Assembly (NCBI GenBank): GCA_028290945.1
Contig: JAQGIV010000186.1
Coordinates: 1-36,169 of the forward strand
DNA length: 36,169 nt
Direction: 5' to 3'
Source of the DNA: Phenylobacterium sp.
GTDB taxonomy: Bacteria > Pseudomonadota > Alphaproteobacteria > Caulobacterales > Caulobacteraceae
A program made the translations under genes and the position numbers. The stretch's first letter is position 1. Each line of letters begins with the position of its first letter. The notes beneath the pieces were generated by a model. The model saw only the letters and a program-made list of their open reading frames with translations, had not been told where the DNA came from and searched no databases. Shown in pieces: positions 27,071-35,564 of the stretch.

Positions 27071-28693
27071 GTGGCGAACGCCGCCCTTCCGCGCCCCGGC
27101 CTGACCGCGCCCGCCACCGCGCCCTCTGTTGAGCTGGGCGCCGACGGCCAGCCCGTCGACTGGACCCGGGTGTTCCTGGGCTTCGGCGGCATGATCCTCG
27201 GCCAGTTCATGGCCATGCTGGACATCCAGATCGTCGCCTCGTCGCTGGTGCAGATCCAGGCCGGCATCGGCGCCACCAACGACGAGATCAGCTGGGTGCA
27301 GACCATTTACCTGCTGGCCGAGGTGCTGATCATGCCGCTCACCGCCTACCTGACCAAGATGTGGGGCACGCGGATGTTCTACGTGGTCGCCTCCCTGGCC
27401 TTCATGGCCACCTCGGTCGCCACGGGCCTGTCCTCCAGCGTCGACATGATGATCTTCACCCGCGCCCTGCAGGGACTGGCGGCGGGGGCGATGATCCCGC
27501 CGATCTTCGCCACCGCCATGACCATCTTCCCGCCGGAGAAGCGCACCACCGCCAACGTGGTGGTCGGCTCCATCGTGACGCTGGCCCCGACCATCGGCCC
27601 GACGCTGGGCGGCCACCTGACCGAGCTGCTCTCCTGGCGCTGGCTGTTCTTCATCAATGTGCCGGTGGGCCTGGTGGTGGTGTTCCTGGTCAGCCGGTAT
27701 GCGAACTTCGACAAGGGCGATCCCAAGCTCGCCAAGGGCATCGACTGGACGGGCCTGGGCCTGATGGCCGTCTTCCTGCTCTCCCTGCAGTACGTGCTGG
27801 AGGAAGGCGCCCGGAACAGCTGGTTCCAGGACGACGTGATCCTGTGGCTGAGCGTCACCGCGGTGCTGGCCGGCGTGGCCTTCATCTGGCGCCAGCTCAC
27901 CTACCGCCAGCCGATCGTCTCGCTGAAGCCGTTCGGCGACAAGAACTTCACCCTCGGCATCCTGATGGTCTTCGTCTCCGGCATGAGCCTGTTCGGCGGC
28001 ACCTTCCTGCTGCCGTTGTTCCTCGGCCAGATCCGCGGCTACTCCTCGGCCCAGGTCGGCACCACCATGCTGGTCTCCGGCCTGACCATGTTCCTCTGCG
28101 CGCCGAGCATCGGGGGCCTGGTGCGCCGCTCCGATGCGCGTTTCTGCCTGGTGCTGGGCTTCGCCCTGATCGCCTGGAGCATCGGGCTGGGCGCGCGGAT
28201 CACCGACCAGTGGGGGTTCGGCGAGTTCATGACCCTGCAGATCGTGCGTGGCATCGGCAGCATGATCGCGCTCATCGCCTCGCAGCAGATGACCGTCTCC
28301 ACCTTGCCGGTCAGCCAGATGAAGGACGCCTCGGGCCTGCTGAACCTGGTGCGCAACGTGGCCGGCGCCATCGGCCTGGCGGCGCTGGCCACCATCCTCA
28401 CCAACCAGACGGCCTACCACATGGCCGACCTGACCAGCGCGGTCAGCGTCGCCAACCCGGCCAGCCAGGGGATGCTCGACGGCCTGACCCAGATGATGGG
28501 CGAGAGCGGCCTGGCCAACCCCGAGGGCGCCGCACACAAGGCCATGTGGTTCCTGATGCGCAAACAGGCCGCGACGCTCAGCTTCGGCGACGCCTTCCTG
28601 TTCCTGTCGCTGGCCTGCTGGGGGGCGGTGGGCCTGGCCTTCTTCGCCTCCAAGCGCGCCAACCTGGCCGCGCCCCCCGCGGGCGCCCACTGA
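27071..28693 (+). CDS. DHA2 family MFS efflux transporter (EmrB-like)
   Basis: GQFMAMLDIQIVASSLVQIQAGIGATNDEISWVQTIYLLAE; LAPTIGPTLGGHLTELLSWRWLFFINVPVGL. Confidence 0.95.
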   Translation: MANAALPRPGLTAPATAPSVELGADGQPVDWTRVFLGFGGMILGQFMAMLDIQIVASSLVQIQAGIGATNDEISWVQTIYLLAEVLIMPLTAYLTKMWGTRMFYVVASLAFMATSVATGLSSSVDMMIFTRALQGLAAGAMIPPIFATAMTIFPPEKRTTANVVVGSIVTLAPTIGPTLGGHLTELLSWRWLFFINVPVGLVVVFLVSRYANFDKGDPKLAKGIDWTGLGLMAVFLLSLQYVLEEGARNSWFQDDVILWLSVTAVLAGVAFIWRQLTYRQPIVSLKPFGDKNFTLGILMVFVSGMSLFGGTFLLPLFLGQIRGYSSAQVGTTMLVSGLTMFLCAPSIGGLVRRSDARFCLVLGFALIAWSIGLGARITDQWGFGEFMTLQIVRGIGSMIALIASQQMTVSTLPVSQMKDASGLLNLVRNVAGAIGLAALATILTNQTAYHMADLTSAVSVANPASQGMLDGLTQMMGESGLANPEGAAHKAMWFLMRKQAATLSFGDAFLFLSLACWGAVGLAFFASKRANLAAPPAGAH

Positions 28694-29301
28694 TGCCCCG
28701 CGTCGCCGGCCAGATCGACGTCGCCAAGAACGAGGCCATCCTCGACGCCGCCCTGCAGGTGCTGGGCGAACGCGGGACCGCGGCCTCCATGGAGGAGATC
28801 GCCCGCCGCGCCGGGGTCTCGAAACAGACGGTCTACAACCACTACGGCTCCAAGGCCGACCTGGTGCGGGCCATGTGCGCGCGGCGGGTCAGCGAGATGA
28901 CCGCGCCGCTGGAGGCGCCGGGCGCCCTGGAACAGCCGGAGGAGACGCTGGCCGCCTATGGGCGGGCCCTGCTGCAGGGCCTGCTGAACCCGCGCAGCGT
29001 CGCCCTGATGCGCACCGCCGTGGCCGGCGTCGCGACCCAGCCCGACGTCGCCCGCACCATCCACGAGTCCGGCATCCGCGCCAACCGGCGGCGGTTCGCG
29101 GCCTTCCTCGCCGCCGAGACCGCGGCCGGCCGGCTGGCCTGTCCCGATCCGATGGCCGCGGCCGAGGTGTTCTCCGGCATGGTGGTGGGCGTGCGCCACG
29201 TCTCCGCCCTGCTGGACGCGGTCCCGCCGCCCGACGAGGCCGAGGCCGACCGCATCGCCCGCGACGCCGCGGCGCGGTTCCTGGTGCTGTTCGGCGCCTA
29301 G
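28693..29301 (+). CDS. TetR/AcrR family transcriptional regulator
   Basis: ILDAALQVLGERGTAASMEEIARRAGVSKQTVYNHYGSKADLVRAM; ATG overlaps the transporter stop (TGATG). Confidence 0.94.
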   Translation: MPRVAGQIDVAKNEAILDAALQVLGERGTAASMEEIARRAGVSKQTVYNHYGSKADLVRAMCARRVSEMTAPLEAPGALEQPEETLAAYGRALLQGLLNPRSVALMRTAVAGVATQPDVARTIHESGIRANRRRFAAFLAAETAAGRLACPDPMAAAEVFSGMVVGVRHVSALLDAVPPPDEAEADRIARDAAARFLVLFGA

Positions 29302-30119
29302 CCTTCGGCGGTTTCGTCTTCCGTGAAGCCCATGATGTGGAAGCCGGCGTCCACGTGCACCACCTCGCCGGTGGTCGAGCGGCCGAGGTCGGAGAGCAGC
29401 CACAGCGCGCAGCCCGCCACGCCCTCCATGGCGGTGTCCTGCTTCATGGCCGACAGCGACCGGCCCTTGGCCAGCATGGCGCGGCCGCCCTGGATGCCGG
29501 CCAGCGACAGGGTCCGCATGGCCCCCGGCGACACCGCGTTGACCCGGATGCCCTTCGGCCCCAGGTCGCGGGCCGCATAGCGCACCGAGGCTTCCAGGGC
29601 GGCCTTGGCGACGCCCATGGTGTTGTAGTTCGGGATCGCCCGCTCCGAGCCCATGTAGGTGAGGGTGATGATCGAGCCGCCGGCCTCCGGCATCAGCGCC
29701 GAGGCCCGCCGGCAGCAGTCCACGAACGAATAGGCCGAGACGCTCATGGCGGTCAGGAAGCCCTCCCGCGTGGCGTTCTCCACGAACGAGCCGCTGATCT
29801 GGTCGCGCGGCGCAAAGGCGATGGCGTGCACGAAGAAGTCGATGGTCCCGAAGGTCGCGCGGGCGACCTCGAAGGCCGCGTCCATCGAGGCGTCGTCGGT
29901 GACGTCGGCGGGCGCCACGAACCTGGCGCCGACGCTTTCGGCCAGCGGGGTCACGCGCCGCTCCTGGCCGGGCACGTGGAGGAAGCCGAGCTCGGCGCCT
30001 TGCGCCGCCAGCTGCGAGGCGATCCCCCAGGCGATGGACTGGTGGTTGGTCACGCCGGTGACGATCCCGCGCTTGCCCTTCATCAGGGCGCCCGGAAGCA
30101 TCTGATAGTCTTCGGCCAC
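29298..30119 (-). CDS. fabI: Enoyl-ACP reductase (NADH), FabI type
   Basis: GKRGIVTGVTNHQSIAWGIASQLAAQGAELGF, FFVHAIAFAP, YNTMGVAKAALEASVRYAARDLGPKGIRVNAVSPG. Confidence 0.96.
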   Translation of the reverse strand: MAEDYQMLPGALMKGKRGIVTGVTNHQSIAWGIASQLAAQGAELGFLHVPGQERRVTPLAESVGARFVAPADVTDDASMDAAFEVARATFGTIDFFVHAIAFAPRDQISGSFVENATREGFLTAMSVSAYSFVDCCRRASALMPEAGGSIITLTYMGSERAIPNYNTMGVAKAALEASVRYAARDLGPKGIRVNAVSPGAMRTLSLAGIQGGRAMLAKGRSLSAMKQDTAMEGVAGCALWLLSDLGRSTTGEVVHVDAGFHIMGFTEDETAEG

Positions 30120-30178
30120 GTGGCGTCTCCCTGGTTTTTTGGACCGTCGTTCGGCGGGGTTGTGGACGGGCGGCCCGG

Positions 30179-30207
30179 CTTAGGCAAGCCTTAGGCGACC
30201 CATAGGT
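30179..30207. promoter_or_regulatory. Three 11-bp-phased heptamers in the fabI/ClC divergent promoter region
   Basis: CTTAGGC at 30179, CTTAGGC at 30190, CATAGGT at 30201. Confidence 0.4.
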
Positions 30208-30241
30208 TTGGGCGCCCCAGGATGGTATCCGCAAGGGACCA

Positions 30242-32017
30242 ATGGCCGAGATCCCCTACCTGCCGCTCGCCCGACCGGCCCGCCTGGTGGCGGCGCTGCG
30301 GCGCCGGCTGCGCGCCAGCGAGCTGTGGCTGATCGTGCTGTCGGTGGGGGTTGGGGCTGCGGCCGGGACGCTGGCCGTCTTCCAGGTGCGCATCGCCCAC
30401 ACCCTGCAGATGATCCTCTACAACATCGATTTCGAGGAGCACCTGTCGGCCGAGGCGCACATCAGCCCGTTGCAGGCCATCTGGCTGCCGATCGGCGGCC
30501 TGGCGCTGGCGATCGTCTCCTGGCTGGTGCGCCGGCGGCGGACCGCGCCGCTGGTGGACGTGGTGGAGGCCAACGCCCTGCACGGCGGGGTCCTGCCGCT
30601 GTCGGACAGCGCCATCGTCTGCGCCCAGACCCTGATCTCCAACGGGGTCGGCGGCTCGGTGGGCCTGGAGGCGGCCTACGCCCAGGCGGGCGGGGCGGCG
30701 GCGTCCTTCGTGGGCCGCCGGCTCAAGCTGCGGCGCCACGACATGCGGGTGCTGGTGGGCGCCGGCGCCGGCGCGGCCATCGGGGCGGCGTTCGGCGCGC
30801 CGCTGACCGGCGCCTTCTACGCCTTCGAGATCGTCATCGGCTCCTACACCCCCTCGGCCATCGCCCCCGTCGCCGCCGCCTGCCTGGCCAGCGTGGTCTC
30901 CGCCAAGGCGCTGGGCGGGATTCCCTATTCCATCGACCTGCACGCCGAGCGCGGGCCCGATGCGGTGGCCTACCTGCTCTATGGCGGTCTCGGCCTGGTC
31001 TGCGCCCTGGTCGGCGTGGCGATCATCCAGCTCACCGCCCGCGTCGAGCAGGCCTCGCGCACCCTGCCGTGGGCCGCCTTCACCCGGCCGATCCTCGGCG
31101 GGATCCTGCTGGCCGGCTACGCCATCTGGACGCCGCAGACCATGTCGGCGGGCCACGGCGCCCTGCACCTGGACCTGGCGCTGGGCGGGGCGACCTTGAC
31201 CTTCCTGGCCACCGTCTTCCTGCTGAAGACCGCCGCCTCGGTGACGGCGCTGGGCTTCGGCTGGCGGGGCGGCCTCTTCTTCGCCTCGCTGTTCCTGGGC
31301 ACCCTGCTGGGCCAGATCTACGCCCGGCTGATCGCCTATGTGCCGATCCCAACCGAGCTGTCGGCCCAGAACGCCGCCCTGGTGGGCATGGGGGCGCTGG
31401 CCGTCTCGGTGGTCGGCGGGCCGCTGACCATGAGCTTCCTGGTGCTGGAGGCGACGCGGGACTTCGGCGTGGCCGCCGCCACCCTGGCCGCCGCCCTGAT
31501 CGCGTCGACCGTGGTGCGCGAGCGGTTCGGCTATTCCTTCTCCACCTGGCGGCTGCACCTGAGGGGCGAGACCATCCGCAGCGCCCGCGACATCGGCTGG
31601 ATGCGCACGCTCACCGCCGGGCGGATGATGCGCCAGGACACCGGCACCTTCCCGGCCCAGGGCACGGTGGCCGAGTTCCGCAGCCGCTTCCCGCTCGGCT
31701 CCACCACGCGGGTGATCCTGCTGGACGACACCGGCCGCTACGCCGGGATCGTGCTGACGCCGGCCGCCTTCGCCGACGACGTGGCGACCGACGCCCCGGT
31801 GGCCGACCTCGCCACCTCCAGGGAGGCCACCCTGTCGCCCGACCAGGACATCGCCGCGGTGATGCGCGCCTTCGAGGTGGCGGAAGCCGACGACCTGGCG
31901 GTTGTCGACGAGGAGGGCCATGTGGTCGGGCTGGTCGGCGAGGCCTACGTCACCCGCCGCTACGCCACCGAGCTGGAACGCCAGCACCTCGACCTCTACG
32001 GCGAGGCGCGGCTGTAA
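30242..32017 (+). CDS. Chloride channel (ClC) family protein with C-terminal CBS-like region
   Basis: 591 aa, multi-TM; GGSVGLEAAYAQAGGAAASFVGRRLKL...GAGAGAAIGAAFGAPLTGAFYAFEIV; tail LSPDQDIAAVMRAFEVAEADDLAVVDEEGHVVGLVGE resembles CBS. Confidence 0.9.
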   Translation: MAEIPYLPLARPARLVAALRRRLRASELWLIVLSVGVGAAAGTLAVFQVRIAHTLQMILYNIDFEEHLSAEAHISPLQAIWLPIGGLALAIVSWLVRRRRTAPLVDVVEANALHGGVLPLSDSAIVCAQTLISNGVGGSVGLEAAYAQAGGAAASFVGRRLKLRRHDMRVLVGAGAGAAIGAAFGAPLTGAFYAFEIVIGSYTPSAIAPVAAACLASVVSAKALGGIPYSIDLHAERGPDAVAYLLYGGLGLVCALVGVAIIQLTARVEQASRTLPWAAFTRPILGGILLAGYAIWTPQTMSAGHGALHLDLALGGATLTFLATVFLLKTAASVTALGFGWRGGLFFASLFLGTLLGQIYARLIAYVPIPTELSAQNAALVGMGALAVSVVGGPLTMSFLVLEATRDFGVAAATLAAALIASTVVRERFGYSFSTWRLHLRGETIRSARDIGWMRTLTAGRMMRQDTGTFPAQGTVAEFRSRFPLGSTTRVILLDDTGRYAGIVLTPAAFADDVATDAPVADLATSREATLSPDQDIAAVMRAFEVAEADDLAVVDEEGHVVGLVGEAYVTRRYATELERQHLDLYGEARL

Positions 32018-32150
32018 TTCCCTCCCTTACAGGCCGCGAAGCGGCCAGGGTGGGGAAGCGTGGATCAAGCTGTGAGGTGGGCGCCCGGTCGCGACTCCCC
32101 CACCCTGCTCGCCTACCGGCGAGCTTTCCCTCCCCATTAAGGGAGGGAAA
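32018..32150. repeat. Palindromic intergenic repeat, copy 4 (variant subfamily)
   Basis: TTCCCTCCCTTA ... GGCCGC-GAA-GCGGCC ... GCTCGCC-TAC-CGGCGAGC ... TTAAGGGAGGGAA between convergent ClC and fabB genes. Confidence 0.8.
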
Positions 32151-33359
32151 TCAGACCCGGCTCATCACCAGGCAGCCGTTGGTGCCGCCGAACCCGAACG
32201 AGTTGGACATCGCCGTCTCGATCTGGCGGTCGACGCGCTGGCGCAGGATCGGCAGGTCGGCGAAGGCCGGGTCCAGGGTCTCGATGTGGGCGCTCTCGGC
32301 GAGGAAGCCGTTGTTCAGCATCAGCAGGCAGTAGATCGCCTCCTGCGCGCCCGCCGCCCCCAGGCTGTGCCCGGTCAGCGACTTGGTGGACGAGATCATC
32401 GGCGGGGCGGCGCCGAACACCGCGCGCACCGCCTCCATCTCCTTGATGTCCCCCACCGGCGTCGAGGTGCCGTGGGGATTCAGGTAGTCGATCTTGCGCC
32501 CGTCGGTCGGCATGGCCAGCGTCATGCAGCGCGCCGCGCCCTCGCCCGAGGGGGCGACCATGTCGAAACCGTCGGAATTGGCCGCGTAGCCGACGATCTC
32601 GCCATAGATCTTCGCGCCGCGGGCCCTGGCGTGTTCGTACTCTTCCAGCACCACGATCCCGGCCCCGCCGGCGATCACGAAGCCGTCGCGGTCCACGTCG
32701 TAGGCGCGGCTGGCCACCGCCGGCCGGTCGTTGAAGTTGCTGCTCATCGCGCCCATGGCGTCGAACATCACGCTCAGCGTCCAGTCCAGCTCTTCGGTCC
32801 CGCCGGCGAACACCACGTCCTGCTTGCCCATGACGATCTGCTCGTAGCCGACCCCGATGCAGTGGGTGGAGGTGGCGCAGGCCGAGGAGATCGAGAAATT
32901 GAGGCCGCGGATCTTGAACCAGGTGGCCAGCGTCGCCGAGGGGCCAGAGCTCATCGCCTTGGGCACCGCGAAGGGCCCCACGCGCTTGGGGCCCTTGGTG
33001 CGGGCCGTCTCGGCGGCCTCGACGATGACGCGGGTCGAGGCGCCGCCGGAGCCGACGATCAGGCCGGTGCGGTCGTTGGAGACCTCGGCCTCCTCAAGCC
33101 CCGAGTCCGCGATCGCCTGCTGCATGGCGATGTGCGCAAAGCCGGTGCCTTGCGCCAGGAAGCGCAGGGCGCGGCGGTCGATCATCGACTCCCAGTCGAT
33201 TTGCGGGGCGGCGTGCACCTGGCAGCGGAAGCCGAGCTCGGCGTACTCCGGCGCGGCGATCACGCCCGACCTGGCCTCGCGCAGGGCGCCCAGCACCTCA
33301 TCGGCGTTGTTCCCGATCGAGGAGACCACCCCGATGCCTGTCACCACCACGCGGCGCAT
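32151..33359 (-). CDS. fabB: Beta-ketoacyl-ACP synthase I
   Basis: [69 protein letters not shown]. Confidence 0.96.
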   Translation of the reverse strand: MRRVVVTGIGVVSSIGNNADEVLGALREARSGVIAAPEYAELGFRCQVHAAPQIDWESMIDRRALRFLAQGTGFAHIAMQQAIADSGLEEAEVSNDRTGLIVGSGGASTRVIVEAAETARTKGPKRVGPFAVPKAMSSGPSATLATWFKIRGLNFSISSACATSTHCIGVGYEQIVMGKQDVVFAGGTEELDWTLSVMFDAMGAMSSNFNDRPAVASRAYDVDRDGFVIAGGAGIVVLEEYEHARARGAKIYGEIVGYAANSDGFDMVAPSGEGAARCMTLAMPTDGRKIDYLNPHGTSTPVGDIKEMEAVRAVFGAAPPMISSTKSLTGHSLGAAGAQEAIYCLLMLNNGFLAESAHIETLDPAFADLPILRQRVDRQIETAMSNSFGFGGTNGCLVMSRV

Positions 33360-33361
33360 GC

Positions 33362-33883
33362 TCAACTCTCCGGCACGCTCTTGAGGCCGACCCTCAAGTC
33401 TTCGGTCCAGTAGAAGGGCTCGCCATCAGCTTCCAGCACGCCGTCGCCGATCCCCAGCACAAGGCGCCGATTGATGACCCGCTTCATGTCGATCTTGTAG
33501 GTGACCAGCTTCTTGTCGGGCGTCACCTCGCCGGCGAACTTCACCGATCCGCATCCCAGGGCCCGGCCGCGGCCCTTGCCGCCGATCCAGCCCAGGTAGA
33601 AGCCGACCAGCTGCCAGAGCGCGTCCAGCCCCAGGCTGCCGGGCATGACAGGGTCGCCGATGAAGTGGCAACCGAAGAACCAGAGGTCGGGATTGATGTC
33701 GAACTCGGCCTCGATATAGCCGAGCCCGTACTTGCCGCCCTCGTCGGTGATCTTGGTGATGCGGTCGAACAGCAGCATCGGCGGGGCCGGCAGCTGGGCG
33801 TTGCCCGGGCCGTACATCTCACCGCGGGCGCAGGCCATGAGCTCTTCGAAGCTGTAGTGGTCCTTGGCCTTGGCGCTGGTCAT
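33362..33883 (-). CDS. fabA: 3-hydroxydecanoyl-ACP dehydratase/isomerase
   Basis: [66 protein letters not shown]. Confidence 0.96.
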   Translation of the reverse strand: MTSAKAKDHYSFEELMACARGEMYGPGNAQLPAPPMLLFDRITKITDEGGKYGLGYIEAEFDINPDLWFFGCHFIGDPVMPGSLGLDALWQLVGFYLGWIGGKGRGRALGCGSVKFAGEVTPDKKLVTYKIDMKRVINRRLVLGIGDGVLEADGEPFYWTEDLRVGLKSVPES

Positions 33884-33935
33884 TCTTGTTTCCGTCCCTT
33901 GGGCGAACGGCCCTATCACGAGCCGCAGGGCGCGC

Positions 33936-34445
33936 TCAACGACATTGCGGCGCTTCGGCCGTGCCCCAGAGGTCGCCCTCATGGGCCCAGCCGGCGACGC
34001 CCTCGACGCGGACGCGACACCAGCCCTTCTCGCATTTGTCCAACGTGGCCAGCGCCCGAGGGTTCAGGAACGCCGCCGCGCGGGCCTCCGGCCGGGGCCG
34101 TTTCAGCAGGGTCACCCGCGCCTGCCGGGTGTTCAGCACCATCCGCCGGCCATCGGTCGTGCGCTTGTGCACCCAGACCAGGCTGCCCTCCGGATCGCAG
34201 ACGCGGCGCCACTCGGAGGTCTCGGCCACCACCTGAACCGGCAGCCCCTTGACCTTGTAGACCCACAGCAGCCGGTGGTCGTCGCCGGGGCCGGCGCGGG
34301 CGTTCACCCGGTCGAACTTCAGCGACACATAGCGCGGCACGGGCAGGCCGGAGGGCGTCTGGCGCTCGGCCGCCACGCTTGCGTCCGCCAGCAGCAGCAG
34401 GGCCAAACCCGCGCCTGCAAAGGGTGCGAACCGCCTAAACGCCAT
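33936..34445 (-). CDS. Secreted SH3-like domain protein
   Basis: Signal peptide [75 protein letters not shown]. Confidence 0.88.
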   Translation of the reverse strand: MAFRRFAPFAGAGLALLLLADASVAAERQTPSGLPVPRYVSLKFDRVNARAGPGDDHRLLWVYKVKGLPVQVVAETSEWRRVCDPEGSLVWVHKRTTDGRRMVLNTRQARVTLLKRPRPEARAAAFLNPRALATLDKCEKGWCRVRVEGVAGWAHEGDLWGTAEAPQCR

Positions 34446-34572
34446 CGCCGGTCTTCGAGCCTCGCCTTGGCCGTCCATGGACCCTTTGCTAGAGGTGGTC
34501 GCCTGGAGCCTCAAGCGCCGATGCGGCGTATGACCAGAGGCGCCGTCTCCGGAAGGTCCGTCGATCCGCGAA

Positions 34573-35559
34573 ATGTCCGCCCGCAAGCCGAAAGTCATCG
34601 TCACGCGCAAGCTCCCCGACCCGGTGGAGACGCGGATGCGTGAGCTGTTCGACGCCGAGCTGAACCTGACGGACGCCCCGATGAGCCGTGCTGCGCTGGA
34701 AGACGCCGTCGGCCGCGCCGACGTCCTGGCCCCCACCATCACCGACAAGATCGATGCGAGCCTGCTCGACAAGGCCGGCGAGCGGCTGAAGCTGATCGCC
34801 AACTTCGGGGCTGGCGTCGACCACATCGACGTGGCCGCCGCCAACGCGCGGGGGATCGCCGTCACCAACACGCCTGGCGTGCTCACCGAGGATACCGCCG
34901 ACCTGACCATGGCCCTGATCATGGCCGTCGCCCGCCGCATCGTGGAGGGCGCCCACGTCGTCGAGCAGGGCGGCTTCACCGGCTGGACCCCCACCTGGAT
35001 GATGGGCCGCCGCATCACCGGCAAGCGGCTGGGCATCATCGGCATGGGCCGCATCGGCCAGGCGGTGGCCCGCCGCGCCAAGGCCTTCGGCCTGCAGATC
35101 CACTACCACAACCGCAAACCGGTCTCCTCGCGCATCTCCGAGGAGCTGGAGGCCACCTACTGGGAGAGCCTCGACCAGATGCTGGCCCGGGCGGACATCA
35201 TCACCGTCCACTCGCCGCACACACCGGCCACCTACCACCTGCTCTCGGCGCGGCGGCTGAAACTGCTGCAGCCGCACGCCATCCTGATCAACACCGCCCG
35301 CGGCGAGATCATCGACGAGCAGGCGCTGGCCGACCTCCTGGAGAAGGGCGCCATCGCCGGCGCCGGCCTCGACGTCTTCGAGTTCGAGCCGACCATCAAC
35401 CCCAAGCTCCTGAAGCTGCCCACCGCCGTGCTCTTGCCGCACATGGGCTCGGCGACGCTGGAGGGCCGCATCGACATGGGCGAGAAGGTGATCATCAACA
35501 TCCGCACCTGGATGGACGGCCACAAGCCGCCCGACCGCGTGCTGCCGCAGATGCTCTGA
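34573..35559 (+). CDS. D-isomer-specific 2-hydroxyacid dehydrogenase (glyoxylate/hydroxypyruvate reductase-like)
   Basis: KVIVTRKLPDPVETRMRELFDAEL, GKRLGIIGMGRIGQAVARRAKAFG, ILINTARGEIIDEQALADLL, LLPHMGSAT. Confidence 0.94.
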   Translation: MSARKPKVIVTRKLPDPVETRMRELFDAELNLTDAPMSRAALEDAVGRADVLAPTITDKIDASLLDKAGERLKLIANFGAGVDHIDVAAANARGIAVTNTPGVLTEDTADLTMALIMAVARRIVEGAHVVEQGGFTGWTPTWMMGRRITGKRLGIIGMGRIGQAVARRAKAFGLQIHYHNRKPVSSRISEELEATYWESLDQMLARADIITVHSPHTPATYHLLSARRLKLLQPHAILINTARGEIIDEQALADLLEKGAIAGAGLDVFEFEPTINPKLLKLPTAVLLPHMGSATLEGRIDMGEKVIINIRTWMDGHKPPDRVLPQML

Positions 35560-35564
35560 GCCGG

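Noticed and set aside
28414-30234. 606-aa minus-strand ORF crossing transporter, TetR and fabI
   Set aside because: Overlaps three well-supported genes in alternative frames and has no recognisable domain.
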